Source: CAYUTA01 sp964447605 (GTDB lineage Bacteria; Bacillota; Clostridia; Christensenellales; CAG-138). From it: DNA of 15,568 nucleotides. The notes beneath the pieces were generated by a model that was not told where the DNA came from, did no database searches, and saw only the letters and a program-made list of their open reading frames with translations. Below, one piece after another: positions 8,749 to 14,724 of the stretch (its first letter is position 1; each line of letters opens with the position of its first letter). The DNA lies in assembly GCA_964447605.1 (NCBI GenBank), contig CAYUTA010000061.1, positions 1-15,568 of the forward strand. The letters are read 5' to 3'. The translations under genes were made by a program, and so were the position numbers.

Positions 8749-10569
8749 TTACGCGTCGGCCGGTTGCGCCGGAACCGGCTCCTTCCACCGTGGGGTGGTC
8801 GTTTCCGGGTCCATATAGACCGACGCCATGCCGGAAATCAGAGAGGATTGAATCTGCACATACGCGATCTTGTACTGGCGCAGCTCCTCAACCACTTTCT
8901 GAAATTCTTCATGCAAGGCATTGTATCGGTTCACCGCCGCCTGGTAGCCCTGTTCTGATGCGGCGCGCAGCTTTTCAAGCACAATCTCCTTGTTTGGCAA
9001 ATCCATCAGCTCGGCCAGAATCGTTCGGTCAACGCTGTCGCCGAACATCTTCATGAGCTGAATCACAAAATCGTTATTCTCTTTGGTCCTGTATCGATTC
9101 TGCCGCGTGGTCTGCACGCTGACGTGGCACTCCAGCGGAAGCAGCACGTCGCCGCCCAGCTCCCGAAACAAGTGCTTATCCACATCGAAAGAGATTTCCT
9201 GCCCGTTTTGCGTGACCGTAACCACTCTCGGCACCAAGCAAAATTCGCGGATTACCTCGATCAACTTCGTAATCGCGCTCTTGTAGCCGCTATGAAACCT
9301 CCGGGCATACATCCGCTGCCGCTTTAAGGCAACGTCCTGCGTCAGCGCAATGGAAGCTTCGCCCGTGATGCCGCCCGTCTCTCCGCGTGCAGGGTCATTT
9401 GCGCCGCTTTCCTTCTTGATGCTCTCGCGCATCGCAAGCATATAGTTGAAAATATAGGCTGGGAGCGCCTTGTCCTGCTGCCACTCAATGCTTTTCGGGT
9501 TGCTGACCTCCAATATTTCGTTCGACCAGTCCCGCAGGGCTTCGATATCCTCGCCCTTCGTCACCAGCATGCGGCCGCGGGATGCTCTAAGCGCATTCAT
9601 CAGCAAGATTTGGTCCAGCTTGTCGGAATACAATTGGCTGTCATACTGCATATCCACAATGCCGAGGCCGAGCGGGGACCCCTTTACCGCATACAACACC
9701 GACACATCGAACGGGTACTGCCCATGAGAAAAATATCCATCCGGCTTTGTAAGCGCGGAGTTTTCCAGCACCTGTCGTCCGGCCAGCTGCACCATATGCA
9801 CCGCCGTTTTTCGGGTTTGGGGGTCGTATACGCGAAACCACGCTTCGACGAACAGATATACGTCCTCGATGCGCGGTTTGACCCTGGAATCCTTTTTGTC
9901 GTGGTAAGGCTCGATCGACATGGAATCCTTTTCCATGTACTGCGCCTGCTCCGGGTAATGCTGCTGTAGCCAGTCGCGGGTCTTGCGGTCAATCTTGAAT
10001 ACCGCGCGCCCATCCTGCAGCTTGGCGCATTGCGGGTCAAACAGAATGTTCTTGTTGGAAACCCAGCGAACGAACGATGCGCCGTAACCATAATTCGCAT
10101 CCGCTTCCCACCCGGTTTCCTGCGCGAGCCAGCCGCCCACAAGGAAATCGTCAAGCATTTGCTCGTACTGCTCCTCATATCCGCACGCCTCCACCTCCTG
10201 CTGCACAACCTTAGTCAACAGCTTGGAAAGCAGCGCGTCGGCCACATCCTCCGGCTCGATTACTGCCTTGGGTAATTCATCGATCATGTCGGCTTTGACG
10301 TTTTCGATCGTGGACTGAATGACCGGCGTGGAGGGACGCGGCTCGTTCTGATTCTCCGGCGGCGGCACACCGGCCCAGGAATCGCCATGATAGACCTTTT
10401 CGGCGATATCGAGCCGTGGCCACTCGGTCAGCTCATACGCCACCTTGAAGTCGTTGAACAACTCATATATCGCGTCCGCAAACCCGTCGTCCACGCCGGG
10501 CGGGTGCTCCTGAAAAAGACCGGCGCGAATCCTTTGCATCGTGCCGTCCGTGCATACAAACTCCTGCAT
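8749..10569 (-). CDS. Portal protein, 606 aa
   Basis: The start is ATG at 10569, 5 nt after AAGGAG; a GTG two codons upstream (10575) abuts the site and is unlikely. It follows the terL stop by 9 bp. The N-terminal part carries the portal-like FNDFKVAYELTEWPRLDIAE and a segment with HGDSWAG and TPVIQSTIENVKADMIDELP. The middle has the channel and wing parts (FLVGGWLAQETGWEAD, WVSNKNILFDPQCA). The later part has long helices (GEASIALTQDVALKRQRMYA). The C-terminus is a long helix followed by a Pro-rich tail. This fits P22/N4-type podovirus portals, the dodecamer at the head vertex through which DNA is packaged and to which adaptor and gp10-like proteins bind. Place between terL and scaffold is standard. 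Confidence 0.9.
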   Translation of the reverse strand: MQEFVCTDGTMQRIRAGLFQEHPPGVDDGFADAIYELFNDFKVAYELTEWPRLDIAEKVYHGDSWAGVPPPENQNEPRPSTPVIQSTIENVKADMIDELPKAVIEPEDVADALLSKLLTKVVQQEVEACGYEEQYEQMLDDFLVGGWLAQETGWEADANYGYGASFVRWVSNKNILFDPQCAKLQDGRAVFKIDRKTRDWLQQHYPEQAQYMEKDSMSIEPYHDKKDSRVKPRIEDVYLFVEAWFRVYDPQTRKTAVHMVQLAGRQVLENSALTKPDGYFSHGQYPFDVSVLYAVKGSPLGLGIVDMQYDSQLYSDKLDQILLMNALRASRGRMLVTKGEDIEALRDWSNEILEVSNPKSIEWQQDKALPAYIFNYMLAMRESIKKESGANDPARGETGGITGEASIALTQDVALKRQRMYARRFHSGYKSAITKLIEVIREFCLVPRVVTVTQNGQEISFDVDKHLFRELGGDVLLPLECHVSVQTTRQNRYRTKENNDFVIQLMKMFGDSVDRTILAELMDLPNKEIVLEKLRAASEQGYQAAVNRYNALHEEFQKVVEELRQYKIAYVQIQSSLISGMASVYMDPETTTPRWKEPVPAQPADA

Positions 10570-10578
10570 TGTCACTCC

Positions 10579-11928
10579 TTATGTGCAGCCGAGAAATCCG
10601 TTTCGCTTCCGAATGACCGGCGCAGAAAACGGGTCGAAGCCGCTTTTCTTTTTCTGTACGGGCGCCGTCCTGTTTGGCGCCGGGCGGCTCATGAGCCCAT
10701 AACGCAACGCCTCGGGCGCGTGGTCTTCGCAATTTGCCGCCACGTCTTCGGGGTTGCCGGCATCAAAGTATAACCCCGGAAGCGTACGTATCAGGTTCGT
10801 ACAGCTTGCAAATATCTGCAACCTCGGCTTCCCGTCGGGTGCGTCGGCCAGATATTCCCGCACACGCTGCCACCCCTGCACCCGCGAGTTATCGGCCCGC
10901 ATAAGCGGCACGCCATTGCGCACAAACGTATCCGCGATGTTTTCACCTATGATTGCATCGCCCTGGCCCTTTTTCTGCCATGCGTCGGGAGATGACCACG
11001 TAGCATCAACCTTTTCGCCAACAGACAGTCTTGTGATGTTCTGCGCCATTGCCGACGCTAGCACCCGTCCTGTGTATATTTCACGATACACATACACACG
11101 GCTATCCGGCTCGACCGCAAACCATAGCACGCAACACGGGTCGTTGTAGCCCCAGTCCATTGCGCGAAACCTGCGCCACTCGGCCGGGATTGCAAACGGC
11201 TTGATGACATGCTTTATTCTGGAAAACTCTTCGTAGTATTGGCCCTCCAACACATCCCAATCGCCATCCAGGTGCATGCGCCGCTTGGCGTCCGAAAGGT
11301 TTTCAAGATTTGTCATATACTCCGGGTTCCGCTCCATGAGCACCTTGTTATCCGTAATGCGCGCCGGTATAAACACATAGTCCTCGGCGCGCTCGGATTT
11401 CTTATACTGCCGGTCGATAAACAATCGTTTGACCCAGCCGTGCCCTACGCCGCCGGGATTGCATGTGTAGTACATGCGCGGCGTGAAATCCGTTCGCACC
11501 GAACGGCTGCATGTCGTGATGTACTGCATCTGGTCTTCCGTAAAGTGCGTAGCTTCTTCAAGCCCGATTACATCGTACTCTTGCCCCTGATACTGATACA
11601 CATCCTTTTCAGCGTCACAATACCCCAGCTTTATCGACGAGCCGTTCGGAAACACAAATTCCTTTCGCACATCAGTATACGACACAAAACCGCTCAATTC
11701 GCTCAGCAACGGCCGCACATGATTTTCCATCAGCTCCGGCAGCGTCCGGCGCATAAGCAGGAGCCTAAGCCCGTCATACCGCAACGCCAGCAACACAAAT
11801 TTTCGCCGCATGGCCCAGCTCTTCCCGCCGCCACGCGCCCCGCCGTATGCCGTATGTCGCGCGGTCGAAAGAAAGAATTCGGCCTGCCTCGGGTTTGGGT
11901 CGCCGGCAAGATAAATTTCTTTTGCCAT
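10579..11928 (-). CDS. Terminase large subunit (packaging ATPase/nuclease), 449 aa
   Basis: ATG at 11928 is preferred over an upstream GTG (11949) because TGAGGAAAAA sits at the correct distance. ATPase domain: Walker A GGARGGGKS at residues 29-37, the Walker B region DVIGLEEA at 119-126 with the catalytic Glu pair, and the coupling motif TCNPGG at 155-160. LDGDWD at 220-225 ends the ATPase part. Nuclease domain (RNase H fold): AMDWGY with Asp258, and the C-terminal acidic motif EDHAPEALRY at 401-410 with Asp402. Both activities therefore look intact. It drives DNA into the procapsid at the portal and cuts the concatemer, with the small subunit choosing the site. It is unusual that about 400 bp of structured DNA separates it from terS. 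Confidence 0.95.
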   Translation of the reverse strand: MAKEIYLAGDPNPRQAEFFLSTARHTAYGGARGGGKSWAMRRKFVLLALRYDGLRLLLMRRTLPELMENHVRPLLSELSGFVSYTDVRKEFVFPNGSSIKLGYCDAEKDVYQYQGQEYDVIGLEEATHFTEDQMQYITTCSRSVRTDFTPRMYYTCNPGGVGHGWVKRLFIDRQYKKSERAEDYVFIPARITDNKVLMERNPEYMTNLENLSDAKRRMHLDGDWDVLEGQYYEEFSRIKHVIKPFAIPAEWRRFRAMDWGYNDPCCVLWFAVEPDSRVYVYREIYTGRVLASAMAQNITRLSVGEKVDATWSSPDAWQKKGQGDAIIGENIADTFVRNGVPLMRADNSRVQGWQRVREYLADAPDGKPRLQIFASCTNLIRTLPGLYFDAGNPEDVAANCEDHAPEALRYGLMSRPAPNRTAPVQKKKSGFDPFSAPVIRKRNGFLGCT

Positions 11929-11935
11929 TTTTTCC

Positions 11936-12043
11936 TCACATAAAAACACGGTCCGTTAAAGCCGTGTCCAGTTTTGCGGCCAGTCGCTTGCCGCCGGATG
12001 TATAGTACCCTACGAGTTCGCGCGGTACCTTGCCCCAGTCGAA
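11936..12043 (-). pseudogene. Possible remnant of a small gene just upstream of terL
   Basis: A 35-codon stretch with protein-like content (FDWGKVPRELVGYYTSGG, then KRLAAKLDTALTDRVFM) ends in a TGA that overlaps the terL ribosome site, as real neighbouring genes do here. It has no start codon, however, and is preceded in frame by TGA, TAG and TGA. A second short frame, 12150-12010 (46 aa, basic, MPRRATPPRSGEKKRKKK), overlaps it and would join it by a one-base shift near 12044-12050. Together they could be a broken gene of about 70 codons. I do not recognise it, and chance is a real alternative. Confidence 0.25.
11941..11967 (-). terminator. Terminator-like hairpin in front of terL
   Basis: On the minus strand ACACGG (11967-11962) and CCGTGT (11951-11946) form a 6-bp stem with a 10-nt loop, directly followed by TTTTT (11945 onwards) and then the terL ribosome site. 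The stem is short, so termination would be partial. Its place at the end of a 400-bp leader and just before a start site suits attenuation or antitermination control of terL. Confidence 0.4.
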
Positions 12044-12117
12044 TCACTATCAAATTTTTTTCCGCAATAATCAGAGGGGGTGTCCGCGCTGATCAGCTTT
12101 TTCTTTCGCTTTTTTTC

Positions 12118-12161
12118 GCCACTCCTAGGGGGAGTGGCCCGGCGTGGCATGCTCCGGCCAC
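12118..12161. repeat. GC-rich inverted repeats built on GTGGC/GCCAC
   Basis: GCCACTCC (12118-12125) and GGAGTGGC (12131-12138) form a perfect 8-bp stem with a 5-nt loop. GTGGCC (12134-12139) can alternatively pair with GGCCAC (12156-12161), and another GTGGC lies at 12144-12148. Neither strand has a proper U-run after the stems, so this is not an ordinary terminator. It lies between the TGCAT cluster and terL and may be a structured part of the terL leader or part of a packaging signal. Confidence 0.45.
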
Positions 12162-12179
12162 GGGGGGTGGGGTCAAAAA

Positions 12180-12347
12180 ATGTAGCGCATAATCATGCAG
12201 GTTGCATGCAATATCTTTGCGTTAAATAGGTATTTTGCGCAAAGATGCCGCGAATCCTACGCATAATCAATGCATACGATCATGCATATCAACTTATATC
12301 GCAGTATACAAGCGCTACATACAGCCCTGCATATGCACGCTGTGCAT
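12180..12347. repeat. TGCAT-rich cluster with nested inverted repeats (packaging, origin or operator site candidate)
   Basis: The AT-rich gap after terS contains eight TGCAT/ATGCA sites (12195, 12203, 12206, 12270, 12282, 12328, 12333, 12343), two of them full ATGCAT palindromes. CATGCA-GGT-TGCATG at 12194-12208 is a perfect dyad. ATCTTTGCG (12213-12221) and CGCAAAGAT (12238-12246) form a perfect 9-bp inverted repeat around an AT-rich core. ATGTAGCGC (12180-12188) and GCGCTACAT (12312-12320) are a second perfect 9-bp inverted pair that brackets most of the cluster. CGCATAATCATGCA (12186) recurs as CGCATAATCAATGCA (12260). This density is far above chance. Position next to terS suggests a terminase recognition (pac/cos) region; origin or operator function is possible. 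Confidence 0.65.
12263..12292 (-). promoter_or_regulatory. Possible leftward promoter for terL inside the TGCAT cluster
   Basis: On the minus strand TTGATA (12292-12287) is separated by 18 bp from GATTAT (12268-12263), a 5/6 and a 4/6 match to the -35 and -10 consensus. Transcription would begin near 12255 and give terL a long structured leader. The two ATGCAT palindromes lie in the spacer, so a protein bound there would block it. The match is moderate and the region is AT-rich, so it may be chance. Confidence 0.3.
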
Positions 12348-12352
12348 CAATA

Positions 12353-12907
12353 TTATCTGCTATATCGCCTGACCTGCTCCGCGGTTGCGTCGGCAAACCG
12401 GATAACGATCTCGCCACTATCGGCAGACTTAACCCCATAGCCAAAATCGCATAGCAGCGCCGCCGCTATGCGTGACTCGATATCTCCGTTTGCCGCGCCA
12501 TCCAGGATGATCTGCTCTATCCGTTGCCTCGCGCGCGCGAGGATGGCCCGCACCTGGAATTGTGCATCCATGACATTTGCCGCGCTATCGGTCGCCGCTG
12601 TGCCGTCCTGATCGTGCTCTCCACCCCGTGTGGCGCTGGTATCTGTATCTGTATTATATGGCAGTACTTTGCCCGTGCCTGCGTTATCCGCTCCATCCCC
12701 CTCCTTACCCATGTGCCGCAGCACCGTGGACTTAGATACGCCCAGGTGTAATGCAAGACCTACCACAGACGGCCACTCCCGGCGTATCTTGATACTATTA
12801 TTTTTAAGCGTGGTACGGATGGCGGTCGCCTCGCTTGCCGCAAAATAGGCATCCACCGCCGCTGCCAGTTTGTCCGGGTCAGTTAGGATTTGTGCTCGCT
12901 TGCCCAT
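12353..12907 (-). CDS. Terminase small subunit, P22 gp3-like DNA-packaging protein, 184 aa
   Basis: ATG at 12907 follows an AAAGGAGG site. The N-terminal helix (TDPDKLAAAVDAYFAAS) leads to a DNA-binding helix-turn-helix at residues 46-66 (PSVVGLALHLGVSKSTVLRH), the hallmark I associate with gp3-type packaging proteins. A Gly/Asp/Thr-rich linker follows (about 67-105), then an oligomerisation region (FQVRAILARARQRIEQIIL, AALLCDFGYGVKSAD) and a C-terminal beta/helix tail. It would recognise the packaging start site as a ring and hand DNA to TerL. It is first in the leftward late operon and divergent from the ParB-fold gene. P22 gp3 is slightly shorter (about 160 aa), the difference lying in the linker. 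A general phage HTH regulator is the only serious alternative, and synteny with terL argues against it. Confidence 0.85.
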   Translation of the reverse strand: MGKRAQILTDPDKLAAAVDAYFAASEATAIRTTLKNNSIKIRREWPSVVGLALHLGVSKSTVLRHMGKEGDGADNAGTGKVLPYNTDTDTSATRGGEHDQDGTAATDSAANVMDAQFQVRAILARARQRIEQIILDGAANGDIESRIAAALLCDFGYGVKSADSGEIVIRFADATAEQVRRYSR

Positions 12908-12955
12908 GATGGTGTCGCCTCCTTTTTTTGGTTTTAAATATTTTCGATTTGTCTA

Positions 12956-12994
12956 TTGACATTACGCAACATCCATGTTATGCTGTAGCTACAG
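12956..12994 (+). promoter_or_regulatory. Rightward promoter with two operator-like dyads
   Basis: TTGACA (12956-12961), a 17-bp spacer, and TATGCT (12979-12984) form a near-ideal sigma-A type promoter with a start expected near 12991, about 12 bp before the GGAGG of the ParB-fold gene. AACAT-CC-ATGTT (12968-12979) is a dyad in the spacer, and CTGTAGCTACAG (12983-12994) is a perfect 12-bp palindrome over the -10 edge and start point. A bound repressor would block the promoter; the cassette's own ribbon-helix-helix protein is a natural candidate (inference). Confidence 0.7.
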
Positions 12995-13015
12995 TAAGGG
13001 ACGGAGGGCAAGCAA

Positions 13016-13396
13016 ATGACGTACGATTCGATCCGCGCAATGGCCGGCATCAACGAGGTCGACCGCGAAAAGGTTAACGCCCTGGCCGACAGCATGATTA
13101 AGGATGGCTGGATTGGCGCCCCGATCCTCGTCTATGGCGAGTCCCTGTTGACCGGCAGCCACAGGCTCGCAGCGCTCCACGAGGTTGAGCGCCGCTATGG
13201 GGCCGACGAGATCGATAGCGCCCCCTCCGTCCTGTGGGAGGATGTGGCCGCAGATGTTACCGAGATCGTTGAGCAGGCGCTTGCAGCGTTCGAGTCGGAG
13301 CGCGGCTGGTCGAAAGATATTGATACATCGGACATCGGATGGTTGCTCAAGGGATCGTGGGTCGAGCAGTACAAGGCCGAGATTGCGGAGTGGTAA
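13016..13396 (+). CDS. ParB/sulfiredoxin-fold protein (ParB-like N-domain), 126 aa
   Basis: ATG at 13016 lies 7-8 nt after GGAGG. Residues 13-55 give the ParB-like core: a helix (DREKVNALADSMIKDGW), the strand APILVYG, then LLTGSHRLAAL with G-S-H-R at 47-50 replacing the more common G-H/E-R-R/N-R motif that binds nucleotide and phosphate. The rest is helical and acidic. There is no helix-turn-helix or dimer domain as in true partition ParB (usually about 280 aa or more), so a partition role is not shown. Stand-alone copies of this domain are common next to terminase genes in Firmicutes phages, usually without a known function. It is the first gene of a rightward cassette with its own promoter, opposite to the late operon. 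Nuclease, CTPase or DNA-binding activity is possible but unproven. Confidence 0.8.
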   Translation: MTYDSIRAMAGINEVDREKVNALADSMIKDGWIGAPILVYGESLLTGSHRLAALHEVERRYGADEIDSAPSVLWEDVAADVTEIVEQALAAFESERGWSKDIDTSDIGWLLKGSWVEQYKAEIAEW

Positions 13397-13413
13397 CGCA
13401 GTGGGACCGTCCC

Positions 13414-13450
13414 GTTATGTCAGCATCAAAGAAAACAAAACCGGGAAGAT
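13414..13450 (+). repeat. 37-bp inverted copy of part of the recombinase gene (copy A)
   Basis: This segment is 36/37 identical to the reverse complement of 15131-15167 inside the tyrosine recombinase gene. The one difference (GGG against GGA) is a silent glycine codon. Read in the recombinase frame it encodes YVSIKENKTGK, the hairpin with catalytic Lys87, and then continues IRRYM before TAA at 13464-13466. It lies between the ParB-fold gene and the next gene, outside any convincing reading frame of its own. Confidence 0.92.
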
Positions 13451-13468
13451 AAGGAGGTACATGTAAAG

Positions 13469-13897
13469 GTGAAAAAGATTGTTAATGGCAGGGTCTACGA
13501 CACGGAAACCGCCACGCTCATCGGCGAATGGTGGAACAACGAAAGCGGCCTTCGCCGCATTGATGAGGTGCTTTACCGCAAAAAAACGGGCGAATACTTT
13601 TTGCACGGCTTCGGCGGGGCCGCCACCCAATATGCCGCGGCCATCTCGCAAAACTCGTGGCAAAGTGGAGAGCGCATTATGCCCCAGTCCTACGGCGAGG
13701 CGCAGGCGTGGGCGGAAGAGCATCTTGCCGCTGACTGCTACGCGGCCGAGTTTGGCCCAGTTTCGGAAGATGATACGCGTACTACCGTCACGATCTCCCT
13801 GCCGGCATCCACCATTGAGCGGGCCAAGCGCGCCGCCGCTCAAAAAGGCGCTTCCCTGTCCGGCTACATTGAGGACTTGATCGCCGCGGCCCGATGA
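13469..13897 (+). CDS. MKKIVNG-type protein with C-terminal ribbon-helix-helix domain, 142 aa
   Basis: The start is GTG at 13469 after AAGGAGG (11 nt spacing, slightly long); an ATG at 13461 is followed at once by TAA. Residues 1-95 form a compact domain (MKKIVNGRVYDTETATLIGE, then KKTGEYFLHGFGGAATQY and SGERIMPQSYGEAQAWAEEH) that I associate with small plasmid and mobile-element proteins of clostridia, without a known function. Residues 105-142 are a CopG/Arc-like ribbon-helix-helix: strand TTVTISLP, helix TIERAKRAAAQKG, turn and helix SLSGYIEDLIAAAR. It should dimerise and bind short palindromes, so it could autoregulate the cassette from the dyads at 12968-12994. It is second gene of the rightward cassette and is followed by a good terminator. 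Antitoxin-like roles fit RHH proteins but no toxin partner is visible. Confidence 0.82.
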   Translation: MKKIVNGRVYDTETATLIGEWWNNESGLRRIDEVLYRKKTGEYFLHGFGGAATQYAAAISQNSWQSGERIMPQSYGEAQAWAEEHLAADCYAAEFGPVSEDDTRTTVTISLPASTIERAKRAAAQKGASLSGYIEDLIAAAR

Positions 13898-13921
13898 TGG
13901 CGAACAGTAGTTGCCCGAAAT

Positions 13922-13948
13922 GCCTCGGATTTTTCCGGGGCTTTTCTT
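13922..13948 (+). terminator. Rho-independent terminator of the rightward cassette
   Basis: GCCTCGGA (13922-13929) and TCCGGGGC (13934-13941) form an 8-bp stem with one G-U pair and a TTTT loop, followed by TTTTCTT (13942-13948). It starts 25 bp after the stop of the ribbon-helix-helix gene and is oriented to end rightward transcription before the oppositely oriented ArpU-like gene. Confidence 0.85.
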
Positions 13949-13991
13949 ATCCATCCTCGCGCCCTTCCTCTTCGCCCTGTATGGTCACCAA

Positions 13992-14023
13992 GAGGGACAG
14001 CCGCTTCCGACCGTCCCTTTCTT
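13992..14023. repeat. Second, weaker hairpin between convergent genes
   Basis: AGGGAC and GTCCCT (from about 13993 to 14021) bracket a 14-nt loop. Read rightward it is followed by TTCTT, so it may back up the terminator at 13922. The stem is only six pairs and a leftward U-run is missing. Confidence 0.35.
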
Positions 14024-14045
14024 CCCTCCACCGGGGACCACTGTA

Positions 14046-14093
14046 TCAAGTATACCACTTGACAAGGGTGCACTAGTGACACGATTACAATCG
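14046..14093. promoter_or_regulatory. Dyad cluster with promoter-like hexamers between convergent genes
   Basis: Three inverted repeats lie close together: TCAAGT-ATACC-ACTTGA (14046-14062), CACTAGTG (14071-14078), and CGATT-AC-AATCG (14082-14093), the last running into the end of the ArpU-like gene. The first covers an extended -10 (TGGTATACT on the minus strand, 14057-14049) with no good -35, and also TTGACA on the plus strand (14059-14064) with no good -10 at normal spacing. It looks like an operator for a regulated leftward start, but could be decayed. Confidence 0.35.
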
Positions 14094-14537
14094 TAGCCCT
14101 CTTTTCCCCGCAAACACTTTCCGTGCCAGCGCTAGCCATCGGTATATAGTGCGCCTGTCGGCATGCAAATACATGCTGGCCGCAATCACCCGCTCCTCGA
14201 TCTCGCCCCGGGATAACTCCATGTCCGGCAAGATCATATACACCGCCCGCACGGCCTTTGCCACAGCCGTCCCTCGCTGCCGGGCCACCACCTCCAGCGC
14301 AAATTCAGCGGCCTCCAAATCCGCCAGCTCTGCCGCCGCATCCATCACCGCTTGCTCCGCCCGCATGACCGCCGCCTCGGTGGGCGCCGACACGCCGTCT
14401 TGCACATTGGATCCTCGCAGCTGCTGGTATCGCAGCATCTCGTTGTAGAGGCTGCTCCGGTAGTCGGCGGCGGAGCCTTTGCGCGCCAAAAAACGGAACG
14501 CCTCGGTGGCATAGTCGCGATAATGACTCTTTTTCAC
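14085..14537 (-). CDS. ArpU/RinA-like phage regulator candidate, 150 aa
   Basis: The start is GTG at 14537, 8 nt after GGAGGG; a nearby ATG at 14544 is in another frame. The N-terminus MKKSHYRDYATEAFRFLARKG is a recognisable opening of a protein type common in clostridial phages. The middle is a long Ala/Glu-rich helix (about 50-85). The C-terminal third (about 112-143, ERVIAASMYLHADRRTIYRW, then LALARKVFA) looks like a sigma-region-4-type helix-turn-helix. Such ArpU/RinA-like proteins usually lie just before the terminase genes and are thought to switch on late transcription. Here the rightward cassette separates it from terS. The regulator role is family knowledge plus inference. A 12-codon remnant of a second copy of its start lies at 15418-15380. 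Confidence 0.75.
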   Translation of the reverse strand: MKKSHYRDYATEAFRFLARKGSAADYRSSLYNEMLRYQQLRGSNVQDGVSAPTEAAVMRAEQAVMDAAAELADLEAAEFALEVVARQRGTAVAKAVRAVYMILPDMELSRGEIEERVIAASMYLHADRRTIYRWLALARKVFAGKRGLRL

Positions 14538-14582
14538 ACCACATTCCCTCCGTAAGTATTGATCTCGTCCGCGCTCCTTAAT

Positions 14583-14702
14583 AAATGATACATAATCCCT
14601 AAAACTGTATCATTTTTCTGTGCGTGCTTCGATGGGATTCAAACGCCCGCACCGCCTTGCTTTTTTGCGTTCTTTTTCCGTGCCGTTTTTAAAAAATGAT
14701 AC
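14583..14702. repeat. Three copies of AAATGATAC in the gap upstream of the ArpU-like gene
   Basis: AAATGATAC occurs at 14583-14591 and 14694-14702, and inverted as GTATCATTT at 14607-14615, so the first two copies face each other across 15 bp. The 187-bp gap between the recombinase and the ArpU-like gene holds no convincing gene. The repeats could be binding sites for a regulator of the ArpU-like gene; no clear promoter is visible with them. Confidence 0.5.
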
Positions 14703-14724
14703 CGTAGCGCGGAATCCCGTAAAC

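Noticed and set aside
11209..11943. 244-codon plus-strand frame over terL
   Set aside because: It is antisense to the terminase with all its ATPase motifs, so it is a shadow.
12088..12097. Palindrome GCTGATCAGC followed by a T-rich stretch on the plus strand, as a terminator
   Set aside because: A 10-bp palindrome without a loop cannot form a good hairpin, and no rightward gene precedes it.
13016..13396. ParB-fold gene as half of a true plasmid-type partition system
   Set aside because: There is no ParA ATPase, no helix-turn-helix or dimer domain in the 126 residues, and no consensus parS site. The TGCAT array is not a parS-like site.
13185..13466. 93-codon plus-strand frame ending YVSIKENKTGKIRRYM
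   Set aside because: The first 75 codons are an out-of-frame reading of the ParB-fold gene. Only the end is meaningful, as the recombinase-derived repeat, which is reported separately.
13415..13954. 179-codon minus-strand frame
   Set aside because: It is antisense to the RHH gene, which has a ribosome site, a recognised domain and a terminator.
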